64,000 nt of DNA from an uncultured Saprospiraceae bacterium (GTDB lineage: Bacteria; Bacteroidota; Bacteroidia; Chitinophagales; Saprospiraceae), in contig CALFWO010000025.1 of assembly GCA_937928045.1 (NCBI GenBank), positions 26,670-90,669 of the forward strand, in the 5' to 3' direction. The notes under the pieces were generated by a model, which was given only the letters and a program-made list of their open reading frames with translations, did no database searches and had not been told where the DNA came from. Below, one piece after another: positions 45,266 through 56,900 of the stretch (the stretch's first letter is position 1; every line of letters begins with the position of its first letter). The translations under genes were made by a program, and so were the position numbers.

Positions 45266-45577
45266 ATGACAGAGAATTACAAATATTTTGAAAAGCTTAT
45301 AAGCGAAGTTGATCAAGCAGAGGTTAAAAACATGTTTGGAAAACCTTGCGGAAAAATAAACAAAAAAGCATTTGCTGCTTATTACTTAGATCAAATGGTT
45401 TTTAGAATTGGAAGTGCTGAAATTGAAAAACTATTGATTAAATATTCAGGTACTCAAAATTGGGATCCTTCAGGAAAAAGCAGACCAATGAAAGATTGGA
45501 TTCAAGTGCCTGATACGCATAAAAAAGATTGGAAAAAACTGCTTAAAAAAGCGTTGGACTTTACAGCAACCAAATAA
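45266..45577 (+). CDS. TfoX N-terminal-domain-like protein
   Basis: The 103-residue protein fits the TfoX_N-like small family: VKNMFGKPCGKINKKAFAAY near the start, then MVFRIG and the closing WDPSGKSRPMKDWIQVP. It lacks the C-terminal helix-hairpin-helix half of real TfoX/Sxy, so a competence role should not be assumed. Single-domain relatives are common and uncharacterised. It lies 30 bases after the DUF6624 gene and probably ends the tsaD operon. Confidence 0.8.
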   Translation: MTENYKYFEKLISEVDQAEVKNMFGKPCGKINKKAFAAYYLDQMVFRIGSAEIEKLLIKYSGTQNWDPSGKSRPMKDWIQVPDTHKKDWKKLLKKALDFTATK

Positions 45578-45882
45578 TAAAATAGCTAAGGATTGTTCAC
45601 ATTATAAAAACCGCTTTTCATTTTTCCTAGTCGAGATTTCAATATTAGAAATCATCAGTCAATATTTTTAACTCCTTAAGTTCTTTAACTTGGTGAAGGT
45701 GATAGTACAATTTATAAATGCTCATTTGTAATTAAAACTTCGATTTAAGCGGTTCGCTTTGCATTTCGTCTTTTGTCAACTGAAGAAATGCTTCTCGTAT
45801 GGAATTATGGATAAAATAGCTGGGACGCAACAGAATCCTTTTTTTTTGTACATTTAAAAATTCGAATAGTAAATATCTTTTA
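45578..45882. other. Intergenic region without a visible gene
   Basis: 305 bases, AT-rich. I see only a weak AAGCG/CGCTT stem near 45747-45759 and, at the very end, TATCTTTT (45874-45881), a one-mismatch -7 element abutting the next ATG. No gene or RNA is supported. Confidence 0.5.
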
Positions 45883-48800
45883 ATGCGGTTTTCTTTCTTA
45901 ATAGGATTTTGTCTTTTTCTGACCATGCCTGTAGGTAAACTTTGGGCTCAAACTTCAAATACAACTTCGTCCATTCAGCCCTTTATTGACGGCTTGCAAT
46001 TTACAGCAGTTTCGATTGATGACGAAACTCCGAAATGGGCCTGGCTACTTTATCAGCCAAATGCAAATATTTTTGAAGTAGAAAGTGCCTTCAAAAAATG
46101 GCGGAAAAAGAATCCAACTATCAAGAATGGACATACAAGAAATCTAAAGCACTACTTAAATTATCTATATCGAATTGACGGAATTAGCAATGAAGGGTTG
46201 ATAAAGCCAGGAAATGAGGAAAGAGTATATAGGGAGAAAAAAAACTGGGAAAAAAGTCGTGCCCAAATCATAGAGGCAACTCTTAACAAATCAAGGACTA
46301 GTGGGAATACAGATTGGGAATCCATGGGTCCTTTTATGATGTATCGTGATGGTCAGCCATCCAATATTCAAGCCAATATATATGCAATTGATCAATCGAT
46401 TTCAAATCCAAATATCGTATATGCTTCTTCAGAAGCTGGAGCCACAGTTTTTAAGTCAATAGATAAAGGAGATACTTGGATTAGCGTTAATGATGATATG
46501 AGTTTTAGTGGACCACGAGAATTAGAAATTCATCCCACCGATCCAGAGACAGTATACTTAGGAAGCCAACATGACATCTATAAGACTACAAATGGAGGAG
46601 CAAGTTGGAATTCTATTTATTATAATTGGAATAATGCCGCAAGTTCAATTATTATCAATCCAAATGACGCCAACCAAATTTTAGCAGCAGGCTCCGAAAG
46701 GATTTTACGAAGTACGGATGGAGGCACAAATTGGTCTGAGGTTTGGACTGGAAGATGCTACGATTTAAAATTCAAACCCGGTGAACCAAATATCGTTTAT
46801 GCGCTGATTAATAATTCTTCAAGCCTTCAAAACGACTTCTATAAGTCTACAGATGGAGGATTAACTTGGTCAAAAATTACCAATGGCTGGCCGAATGAAA
46901 CAAGCATAAGAAACTATGGCGGAAGAATGACTGTTTCAACTGGAACACCAGGTTTGATTTATGCATTCATAGGATCAGAATGGACTGCTTCTCCAACTCC
47001 TAAGGACGGTGTCAAAGTAATGAAGAGTTTGGACAGCGGAGAAAGCTGGACAACAGTGCTAAATTATGACAATAACCATGGACTTGATTCTGGACAAGGC
47101 TATTATGATTGGGATATTGAAGTTTCTGATAATGATCCTGATATTGTATATGTAGGGACTCAAGGACGCTACTTGACTACTGATGGATTTACTTCAGGTA
47201 ATTGGGCATATTCTGGTGGATCACTTGGTCATGCCGATGTACAAGAAGTTCTTTTCAATGGATCAGATCTCTGGGTCGCAAATGATGGTGGAATAATTAA
47301 ATTTGATAACGAGACCTTTTCTAGTTATCAAGTTAAGCAACAAGGTATTAATGCCGTGAGTTATTGGAGTTTTGATCAAGGTTGGAATCGAGATGCTCAA
47401 GTTGGTTCTCATTATCATAATGGGACTTCGGCAAGACAAGAAACCTATGTGCTGGGAGAATATTTATCATATGGCGGAGCTGAACCACAATTTTCCGCGA
47501 TCAAACATCCTACGCCGGATAAAGCATGGTCAAAAGGTTATGGATCAATTAATGGCAAAACCTTACCTGATAATATTTCAGATCCAATTCTTAGTTTCAA
47601 CTATAATATTACTCCAAATGCAGAATATGGTTCAAGTACCTGGCGAGAAAGTGAAATTGAAGTTTTGCCCTATGCATACAATACGCATTTTACTGGTGCT
47701 GATAACAATTTATATCGCTCTGATGATTTTGGTTTGAGCTGGGCAATTATTGCAAGCTTTGGCACAACCGATTCGAAGGTGACTAAGATTGAAATTCCAA
47801 GATCGAATCCTGACGTCATGTACGTGGCGGTTTACAATTCAGCTGGTTACTCAATCTTTCGTTCGAATGATCTAGGGCTAACTTTTACTCAATTAAACGG
47901 ACCTGGCGGTTTGTCTGATGATGGCGTTTATATTTCTGTTGATCAAAATAATGAAGATATAATCTACTTAGCAAGCAGCAATGGCGGGACCTCCAATGAG
48001 AAGGTATACAAAAGTATTGATGGTGGAAATAGTTGGGTAAACTTGACGACAGATGTATTAGACAATCATTCTTTACGAGCGATGTTGTCCATTGCTGGCA
48101 CAGACGGAGGTGTTTATGTACTTTCTTCCAATGCTGTTTTTTATATTAATAATACTTTATCAGATTGGCAGCCACTTCTGATTAATCTTCCTAGTCAGCC
48201 GGCGCTTAGAGATATTAAGCCCTTCTATAAGGAAGGAAAAATCAGAGTGGCTGGAGATGGACGTGGTGTTTGGGGAGCGGAATTATACGATACTCCCACC
48301 CTCGTGACTCCTCAGCCTACTGTTAACTTAGTTGAAGCAAATTGTAACAGAGATACTTTATATTTCGATGATTTTTCTATTGTCAATCATACGAATACAA
48401 ATTGGTCTTGGACAATAACTCCCGCTCCTGCTTATGTAGATAATCTCAATATTCGTAATCCGAAAGTTGTGTTTGGCGCACCTGGTATTTATTCCGCAAC
48501 TATGCAAATGATAGTAGACGGAGTAGTTTATACAAAAGCATTGAACAAAGATATTGTTGTTACCACAGGCTGTGATCCTGTAGGACTATCCGGTAACGCC
48601 TATGACGTTACTTCTTATGGAGAACATGCCACTATTAAAGAGATTAATAGGACTTTAGATTCATTTACAATGTCCATGTGGATCAGACCAAGGGCGAGTC
48701 AAGTTGCCACCGCCTTTATGGTATCTAAAGACATTCAAAATGTTGGAATAAATTACTACGGTAGCACAAAGCAATTGACCATACACTATCCAACTGGGAG

Positions 48801-49866
48801 TACTTGGGCTGTTCAGACTGGCTTATATGCACCTGAAGATCGATGGACGCATGTAGCAGTAAGTTCTGATCATTCTACTGGAGAAATAAAATTATTTGTC
48901 AATGGTGAATGTCATACTTACTCCGGTTACAATACTCAACCCATAGAATTTAATACGATACAATTAGGTTGGCAACATAACTGGTGGGGGTCAAGATGGT
49001 TCAATGGTGAGATTGATGAATTTTGTTTATATGATCGCGCATTAACACAAGACGAAATTAGATTGCAAATGCATTTGACAAAAAGTCCAATGGATGATCC
49101 TGGGCTACTGCACTATTATCAGTTTAACGAATCTGGGGGTGGCTTGAGTTATGATAAAGTAGGAATTTTACATTGTGAAACAAGAGGAAGTAGGGTTTCT
49201 TCAAGAGGACCTATTGGTGCTGGAAGCAGTAGTAAGGTTACCATTGATAATACTGGAACTTTTGAATTTCCATCAGAAGGATTAAAAATGACTTTTGGTA
49301 GTGGTACTTTACCAGAGGGCGAAGTAACGATTACAAGAATTACAAACTCACCGGATACTGGAGCTGGCATTGGTCAGTTAGCCGATAGCTATTGGGTTCT
49401 ACATAACTATGGATCAAATACAACATTCACCGGATTGAATAGTATGGAATTTTATGATTTGGGCAATTCAGCTTCGAACTATAATGCAAATGATTTCTTA
49501 TTACAAAAAAGAGCAACTGATCAAGATGGTCCTGTTTGGATTGAAGATGCTTCAGGAGAATATTTTGATGCAAACCTTGGTCAAGTCAATTTTGGATCGG
49601 CATTACAAGTTTCAGAGTTTGGACAATTTGCGGTGAACAACAATAGAGCTTTTGCCTGGAAAGGAATCGTATCTGAAGCTTGGGACAATCCATTGAATTG
49701 GCAAGATGAAATTCTTCCAGATTCGGGCTCGGATGTAATTATTCCAGCAAACACCCCTTTTCAACCGGTGGTAAGCTCTAACGTATCTATTCAATCTTTA
49801 ACTTTAATGAATGAGGCAACTATTAGAGTAGAAACTGGAGTTAGTTTTATAATTTATCAGGAATAG
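45883..49866 (+). CDS. Large secreted Asp-box (sialidase/Vps10-type propeller), PKD-like and LamG protein
   Basis: The 1327-residue protein has a signal peptide (about 1-23, ending LWAQ). A beta-propeller region (about 140-800) holds at least six Asp-box repeats, such as STDGGTNWSEV, KSTDGGLTWSKI, KSLDSGESWTTV and KSIDGGNSWVNL. A PKD-like stretch (about 825-895) precedes a concanavalin/LamG domain (about 905-1085) with FTMSMWIRPRASQ and GEIDEFCLYDRAL. The last part has the 'W.G..S..WDNPLNW....LPDSGSDVIIP' pattern that usually precedes more sequence in Bacteroidota surface proteins. It stops soon after, and no T9SS sorting domain is present. Single gene; the target is unknown. Confidence 0.85.
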   Translation: MRFSFLIGFCLFLTMPVGKLWAQTSNTTSSIQPFIDGLQFTAVSIDDETPKWAWLLYQPNANIFEVESAFKKWRKKNPTIKNGHTRNLKHYLNYLYRIDGISNEGLIKPGNEERVYREKKNWEKSRAQIIEATLNKSRTSGNTDWESMGPFMMYRDGQPSNIQANIYAIDQSISNPNIVYASSEAGATVFKSIDKGDTWISVNDDMSFSGPRELEIHPTDPETVYLGSQHDIYKTTNGGASWNSIYYNWNNAASSIIINPNDANQILAAGSERILRSTDGGTNWSEVWTGRCYDLKFKPGEPNIVYALINNSSSLQNDFYKSTDGGLTWSKITNGWPNETSIRNYGGRMTVSTGTPGLIYAFIGSEWTASPTPKDGVKVMKSLDSGESWTTVLNYDNNHGLDSGQGYYDWDIEVSDNDPDIVYVGTQGRYLTTDGFTSGNWAYSGGSLGHADVQEVLFNGSDLWVANDGGIIKFDNETFSSYQVKQQGINAVSYWSFDQGWNRDAQVGSHYHNGTSARQETYVLGEYLSYGGAEPQFSAIKHPTPDKAWSKGYGSINGKTLPDNISDPILSFNYNITPNAEYGSSTWRESEIEVLPYAYNTHFTGADNNLYRSDDFGLSWAIIASFGTTDSKVTKIEIPRSNPDVMYVAVYNSAGYSIFRSNDLGLTFTQLNGPGGLSDDGVYISVDQNNEDIIYLASSNGGTSNEKVYKSIDGGNSWVNLTTDVLDNHSLRAMLSIAGTDGGVYVLSSNAVFYINNTLSDWQPLLINLPSQPALRDIKPFYKEGKIRVAGDGRGVWGAELYDTPTLVTPQPTVNLVEANCNRDTLYFDDFSIVNHTNTNWSWTITPAPAYVDNLNIRNPKVVFGAPGIYSATMQMIVDGVVYTKALNKDIVVTTGCDPVGLSGNAYDVTSYGEHATIKEINRTLDSFTMSMWIRPRASQVATAFMVSKDIQNVGINYYGSTKQLTIHYPTGSTWAVQTGLYAPEDRWTHVAVSSDHSTGEIKLFVNGECHTYSGYNTQPIEFNTIQLGWQHNWWGSRWFNGEIDEFCLYDRALTQDEIRLQMHLTKSPMDDPGLLHYYQFNESGGGLSYDKVGILHCETRGSRVSSRGPIGAGSSSKVTIDNTGTFEFPSEGLKMTFGSGTLPEGEVTITRITNSPDTGAGIGQLADSYWVLHNYGSNTTFTGLNSMEFYDLGNSASNYNANDFLLQKRATDQDGPVWIEDASGEYFDANLGQVNFGSALQVSEFGQFAVNNNRAFAWKGIVSEAWDNPLNWQDEILPDSGSDVIIPANTPFQPVVSSNVSIQSLTLMNEATIRVETGVSFIIYQE

Positions 49867-50066
49867 TTAATGATTGAGTGGAGAATCAGTCAAAAATAAA
49901 TAACCTACTCACCTTTTACTTCCTATTGTGTAAATTTCAACCAGCGGCGTAAAATAGGTTCATCTATAATTCGATAAGCTAAGCAAAAGGAGTTTGAATT
50001 CATCCTCTATTTTTACTCCTTATTTAGTTTATCCTGAAATTTATTTTATTAAGGTCCTTCATTAAC

Positions 50067-50101
50067 AAAAGCGGTTATTCGTTTATAGAACAACCGCTTT
50101 A
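50067..50101 (-). terminator. Terminator of the DUF697-SHOCT gene
   Basis: AAAGCGGTT (50068-50076) and AACCGCTTT (50092-50100) form a nine-base perfect stem; on the minus strand it ends in GCTTTTG. It lies about 40 bases past the gene's stop. Confidence 0.65.
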
Positions 50102-50137
50102 CTAAATCTTTTTTAACTTAATTTTACTAAGCACTAT

Positions 50138-50902
50138 CTAGAAATCATCAATCAATTTCTTTTTCATTGCTGTGAATTCCTCTTCGGTAATTACCCCCGC
50201 TGATTTCAATTCCCCAAGTTCTTTTAACTTGGTAATTACATCAACTTGGTCGTCATCATCAAAAATTGGCTTTGTAACTTCTTCCACCACTTCTGCCTTT
50301 GAAGCTGCCGGTGTTTCCACATTTATTTCTTCAGAAACTTCTTCTGCTTCTGCAGAATAAGGCTCTGAAAAATTTGGATCTTCCTTCGCTTCTTCTTGCC
50401 AATCTTTAACGACTGTTTTGCCTTTTTCGAATTTCTCTTGGTAGAATTTCTTTACGCGATCTACATCAAAGTCAAGAATTGTTCCTCCTGTTTCAAAATG
50501 GCGTTTGAAAACTTCGCCCAAGGCGTAGGTCGATGCTCCCGCAAAAATTGCCACTGGTACTCCGCCAAGAATCCCAAGGCCAGGGATTAACTTAATCAAT
50601 GATCTAGCTCCTATTCTGGCCAATGTACTTGAGGTTAAAGAAGTCACCAATGCTTTTCCCTGGGTTTCTTGATAGTCGACATCATAGACCTTACTCAGTT
50701 GCTTTATCATATCCACTTGTAATGCACTTACTGCGAATATATCCGCAATCAGAATAGGAATCATTCCTGCACCCATCGACCAAATGACGTGTGTTCTAAT
50801 TATTGTATCTGCATGCTTTCTTGATCCAGAATTATCGTTACTCATGACTTTCTTTTTTACTTGGTTAAAAACCTTCTTTGCGATTTTACCTTTGTTAATC
50901 AT
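50138..50902 (-). CDS. DUF697-family membrane protein with C-terminal SHOCT domain
   Basis: The 254-residue protein has a basic N-terminus, then two or three hydrophobic helices (about 40-65 and 104-130) with a GLGILGGVPVAIFAGASTYALG run, as in DUF697 proteins. A helix (about 140-170) leads to an acidic linker (175-215). The end is a SHOCT motif, KLKELGELKSAGVITEEEF (about 225-243). SHOCT segments are short helical tails, often on membrane proteins with oligomerising roles. No function is known. It stands alone between two surface-protein genes. Confidence 0.85.
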   Translation of the reverse strand: MINKGKIAKKVFNQVKKKVMSNDNSGSRKHADTIIRTHVIWSMGAGMIPILIADIFAVSALQVDMIKQLSKVYDVDYQETQGKALVTSLTSSTLARIGARSLIKLIPGLGILGGVPVAIFAGASTYALGEVFKRHFETGGTILDFDVDRVKKFYQEKFEKGKTVVKDWQEEAKEDPNFSEPYSAEAEEVSEEINVETPAASKAEVVEEVTKPIFDDDDQVDVITKLKELGELKSAGVITEEEFTAMKKKLIDDF

Positions 50903-50972
50903 GCTACTAATTTAAACCATTATCCAATTTTCCAAGGATATTTATCGACCTGTACACTGTTTTTTACGACGA

Positions 50973-53900
50973 TTAGTCCCCTACCTTTATCCTAACACCT
51001 TCACTATGACTACTAAACTCTGGAGCATACATCGATTGAATGGTTGTGATTCCGTTTGAAAAATCTCCTTTATGAACAACTCTCAAAGGATATTCGAATA
51101 CATGCGTTCCTTTAGGTAAATAACTGATGAAGAAATTTGTTGAGGCATCCATGGTACTTTCATAATAGCCCAAACTTCCTTGGTATTTATATTGTGACAG
51201 TACATTTTCAGGTTCTAAACCAGAAGCGCGATGATCTTTCAAGTGAACGAATTCCATTTCACGATCAACTCGAATTTCTATCCTCACTTTCAAACGATTT
51301 CCGGGCTTTAAAATTACTTGGTCAATTGCCTTTAGTTTAGGTCCATCTACAGTTTTTTCTTCCAAAAACACTTCCTTTTTAATCGTCAAAGGAGTCTCTT
51401 CAAAAGTCGTAATTTTATCTAGATTCTCGAAATATTGAAAATAAGTAGCTCCCCAAGCAATGTTTTTATTTGGGTTTTCAATTTTAATCTTTCCAGCATT
51501 ATCTGGTATTGAAGTAGCATCATAATTTTTCCTAAAATAGCCAGTCCCTGCTTCTGCTTCGTCTATGACTAAAGGATTCGACCCAATGTTAATATTAACT
51601 AACTTAGACTCAGCCAAAGCACTTCCTGGTTGCTCCCCTGTCATCAATAGTGCATAAATTGCCAATGCTGTGGACTTCGTAGTTTCCCATGCGTTGGTTT
51701 GCTTATTTTTCAAAAGATAGGTTTGTAAATCCTCTAATTCTCGTTGCTGCGGATCAACTTCTTGCAAACAATTAATCATGAAAGCATGAGTTTCTAAAGA
51801 ATTGTTGTACCAATAAAAGCCATTATCCATTTTCCAATACATCCCTAATTCTTCATGATGCAACGCTCTTTCCCGAAAGGACTTTAGTAAATCCAAGGCT
51901 TGACTTTTTCGATTGGTTCGATTCATAATCAATGCAATTTGCGCTTGATTCTGTAATCCAAATTTCATCCAATACTTTTCTGCTTGAGCCTGATAAAAAT
52001 CATAAGCTTCTTTCAAACCACTTGAGATATCTTCATCAAAAAATGATCGGGCAAATAAATAATGAATTTGACGATGTCCGATATACTGCTTTTCTGGATC
52101 AATATTTTTTCCATTCTCAGAAAGTCTTTCTTTAAGCTTATTGTAATCGGTAATAAAACTTTGGTCAATAAATCTAAGTCCTTTTCTCAAAATCTCTGGG
52201 ACTCGGTCATCTGATGAAAAGCCCATTTTCTTCAATCGTTGAAAGCCCGTCAAAATGTATTCTGTCATGTAGGCATTCGTTCGGCCTTCTTTGAACCAAG
52301 CAAAGCCTCCATCATTTTCTTGTCGACCAGCAAGTTTTGAGATCGCCTTTTTTTGTTCATTACCGAGCTTAGCAAGATTAAACAGTAAGCCAATATTTTT
52401 TCGTTGCTCTTCTTCCGACTGTGCTTGAAGTACCCAAGGAGTTTCCGTTAACAAGGCTGATTTCAAATCTTCGTTCTTTGATAAGTTACTGAGTAAAGCA
52501 TCTGTATTCTCCCACTTATCAAATACTGCTTTTATCTTTGGATATTTGTTAGCTATTCCACCGGCTATTGCATTTGCATAATACCTACTAAATATTTGCT
52601 CACTGCAATCATGCGGATACTCCATTAAATAAGGTAGTGCAAGGACTGCATACCAAGCCGGGTTTGAAGTGAATTCGATGCTGTATTGATGCGCTTTCGC
52701 AGAAGTAGATTGTTGAACTTCGGTTATTCTTTTAAAATCAAATTGTCGAGTCTCTCCCGCTCTTACTGGCATTGGGAAAGTCTCTGTTACCATCATTCTA
52801 TTTGTTAATACTGGACGATCTTCCTGCTCACCGTCTGAAAAATTTCCAGCTTGAGCAATGACTTTGTGTGTGATTGGTGGTGCATCAGTTGGAACATCAA
52901 TCGTCCAGCTAAATGAAGCAGAAGCTCTGGGTTCCAAACCAAAAGATTGAGATTTATTTCCTTGAATAATCGTATTTAAATCCTCTTCGTTAAGTGCATT
53001 CTTTAAATCAATAAAAACAGAACCGTTCATTGGCTTTTCTGTTAAGTTCACGACTTTGGCCGAAAACTCAATACGATCTCCTTCTCTAAAAAATCTTGGC
53101 GGGTTCGGAATTACCATCAACTCTTTTTGAGTTACCACTTCTTTTGTCAGAGTGCCGGTTCTTAATTCCTTATCGTGAGCTTGTAATAATAGTTTCCAAG
53201 AAGTCAACGCTTCATTCATCGTAAAAGAAAAACTCAAATCTCCCTTTTCATCAGTCCTTAATTGGGGTAAAAAGAAAACCGTTTCATTTAAATTTGTTCT
53301 AACTGGATTGTCTTTTTGCATTTCTGCATCATTATTCTGCCCTTGGTCAGAATTCTCAGTTACAATTGCTGCTTCTGAATTACTTATGCTAGCATCCTCA
53401 TCCATTGCAAGGTCCGCTGACATCGGGGCGGCTTCCATAGATTTACTTTTCCTTTGTGCCGTTCTTGGGCTTGGCATTCCTGCAGACATAGATTCCAACT
53501 CATATGCGATACGTTCGCTAGGGTAATAACCAAATGTATTCAGTCTTGGATAGATTCTCCTAATTTGCGGATTGTAATATTCTTCCCTTGGATGATTTCC
53601 TCTTTGATTAGCCATTCCAAATCCGACTCCCTGCAAATAATTACGAGAATAATTTGAAGGCCAAAGATCCAGACCGTAGGTATTTGGAGAAAATGCATCC
53701 AAAGAAGCATCATACATCGCTGCAACAACTTCTGCTGCGACCTTGTCTTTTTGTTCACCGGCAATTTTAAAACTCCAAGTCTCTTCAGCACCGGGTTTCA
53801 ATTTATCTCTAAATGTATTTGTGGTGATATTGAGAATTTTATCTGACCAAGGCACCTTAATCGTTCTATTTTCAGAGAAAAATCGGTTGTATTTTACATA

Positions 53901-56900
53901 GTTTAGATTTAAGAAAAAGTTTCCTTTATCTGCCTCCGTAATCAATTTTGAGATTTCGGATGTTAGATTAATATTTTTCCATCCTTCAGAAAGAATTTCA
54001 TTATTTCGAACCAATTGATAAAAAACTGAAGTGGCTGAATTGGCCAAAACGGCAACTTTAAATTCCTCCCCTACCTTATATTCATTTTCTACAGTGTCCA
54101 ACCAAACATCGTTGGTGCCTGGAATCACACCACCTTTTTTGCTATAAATTTCAATGATGCTTTCTTGACTGGCCAACTTCCCCGAGGAGTCTGTACCAGT
54201 CAGAATTAACTTGTATGTTCCCGGGTTTATAGCACCTTTCGGTAAAGCCTTTTTTTCATCCTCTACTGACGTCCAAGTTTCTTTCCAAGATTCTTTTTTA
54301 ACATTCCAAGTATGAGCTTGAGCTTCATCACCATATGCAAGCAATGGAAAACGTTTTTCAAATTCCCCTTTTTCCAATAGATTAATATCAGGAACTTCAT
54401 AAGTCCGATTTTTGATCACTGCCTTTGGTTTATCCAATTGCAATAATTTTGCTTCCACTTTTATCGGAATAAATTGGCCATTGAGGTTTTTGGTTTGAAC
54501 TATAATTTTATCCAAATCACCTTCTTCTATTACTGCTGACAAGTTGTGTCCAATGGTAAAACCAATCGTTCCGGCACGAAGTGAAAAACTGGAAGATCTT
54601 GTTTCGCCAGAACCATCGGTAACATCTGCAGTAATTACAAATCTGTATTCAGGCTGATCCGCTTCAAGAATTGTTTGATCCGGCAAAGTTTTAAAACTGA
54701 ATATAAATTTTCCGTCATCATCGGTTTTTACTTCTCCATTGCTAATCTCCGCCTGACTCCTGTTATAATACGATGGAATTCTCCACCATGGACACCAAGG
54801 AAAGGATGCCTGTCTAGTCACTCGATAACTCACCTTAGCACCATCAATTGGATATCCTGCAAATGCATTAGCTGATCCAGTAATCTCGATTGACTCATTT
54901 AGATTAGTTGCTGTAGTTGGCTTATTGATTTCTACTTCAAATTTCGGACGTTTGTACTCCTCTACCCTAAAATTAACATTAGAACTATTTGTTGAAATAC
55001 TAAAGTTTCCAAGCAATCCACCTTCAGGTGCTACAAATGTTCCTTGAAAAGAACCGAACTCATTTGTTTGCAAAGTCTGAGCAGAAATTTTTTGTCGGTT
55101 AGCATCAAAGAAATTAACTTCATAGTTTCTATTTGGAATTATTTCTGGCTTGCGATCTCCGTCAATATTCATCACTATGCCCTTAAAGAAAATTGTCTGA
55201 CCAGGTCTGTAAATTTTGCGATCCAAAAAGAAAGCGGTTCTTTCATAGTTTCTATTACCTTTTACATTCCCTCTACCGTAATATCTATTGTTGGGTTCAA
55301 ACCGATCTTGACCATTGAAATATTTATATTGATAACTCGTATTTCGCGACAGTTTGAAAGCAACTGCTCCATTTTTATCCGACACTTGTTCACCCATTTT
55401 TACATTTCGCGTTATTCCGGCTGTTCTTTTTTGCACCCATTGTTCAACTTTCACACCAGCCATTGGCACCCCAGATTCCCTATTTACTACCAACAATTTC
55501 TGCTGTGTTGTATTGTTGTTTTGAGTAATGACACTTATATCTGTGACGGTAACAACTACTCGTTTATAAATTTCTTTTTCATTAAAATTCTCAGACTCAG
55601 CGACAGTAATTAAGTATTGGCCATAGGGCAATTTATCCACTGCAAATTCAGAGCGATGTTGATAATAATCAGTTTTGAATTCAGGATTGATCGTCCAAGA
55701 TTTCAATGGATCTGCGTTGTTTAAAATTCTTAAATCTTCATTTCTTTTTCCTTTATTTAGCGCTGATTTTAGCTGCTCAGTATATGGAAAAATCTTAACC
55801 ACAAGATTATTTAAATTTCTAAAAGTCATCCCAACCAAAAAGTCCTTATTGGCAGTAACCGCTTCTTCCAAATGTAATTCCAGTTGTTTTTGTTTGATTT
55901 GAAAAAGAATCGACTTAGAATGATCTGCGCCCCAGCTTTTTGGATATTTATCAATACAAGTCTCTGCCATTTTTTTAGCCTCAATAAACGCGTCAGCATC
56001 TCTTGACTTGTAATCGTAAGATTGACTATTGGCTTTATTAAAATGATAGTTGGCGATCTCATAGAGAAAATCGCCAGCATTTTCATGTGACTCATACTTT
56101 TTAACAAATGCTCGCAAGCCATCCAAAAATAATTCATCTTTGTTCCCCAAAACAGCATTACTTTTGGAGAAAAGCAAACGCTTTCGTTCAATTTCCATCA
56201 ACGCCTCCTTGTTACCAAGTTGTTTGTGATGTTTTACTAATTTTTGAATGATTAACAACCCTTGATAAATTCCCGAATTTTTATTTTCTGTGTCAAAATT
56301 TATATTTAGGAATTCTTCGGTTGACCCAAAAACTTTTGGATCATTCAATAGAAAGACATTCGTTGGCTCAGTTATTAAATTTTGCGTGTTACTAAAATGG
56401 TCAATGGCTCGATGCGCAAGAAAATCTAACACCGTTGGTCTCAAAGTTTTCTCATCCAATTTACCAGCTAAAACGAACTCAATCTTATCAATAGGTAGCG
56501 CTAACCATTTTCCCTGCGCCAATGATTTGAGAAAGTAGTCCTTTGATTTAGCAATAAATTGATTAGTCGTCCAAGTCAATATATCATCACTTTGTATCGA
56601 CAATTCTGTCCTTTGATTGATTTTCCAGCGACTGTTATTTAGGTACTGTGTATAGACCTCACCAAGAATAGAATACAAAAGCGCCTTTTCAATTTCATCA
56701 GCCTTTAACAACTCCGCTTCCAAGTGATTAATTCCTTTTTTTGCTCCTTCTTCATTCAATTGTTGAATAAATTTTGCAGAATACAAATGGCATTTAATGA
56801 TTTGATCTGCACTTTTTTGAGCCCTAGCTTTTACTAGCAGTTCTTCAACGGCCGTCTGAGCTGACTTGGGTAATCCTTGGTTCTGTAGGGAGTCTATCTT

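Noticed and set aside
45266..45577. TfoX competence regulator
   Set aside because: Only the N-terminal domain is present; the competence-associated C-terminal half is missing.
55044..55613. Plus-strand frame of 189 codons inside the A2M gene
   Set aside because: It lies wholly antisense to the A2M coding frame and is rich in Ile/Phe/Tyr/Ser, as expected of a shadow frame.
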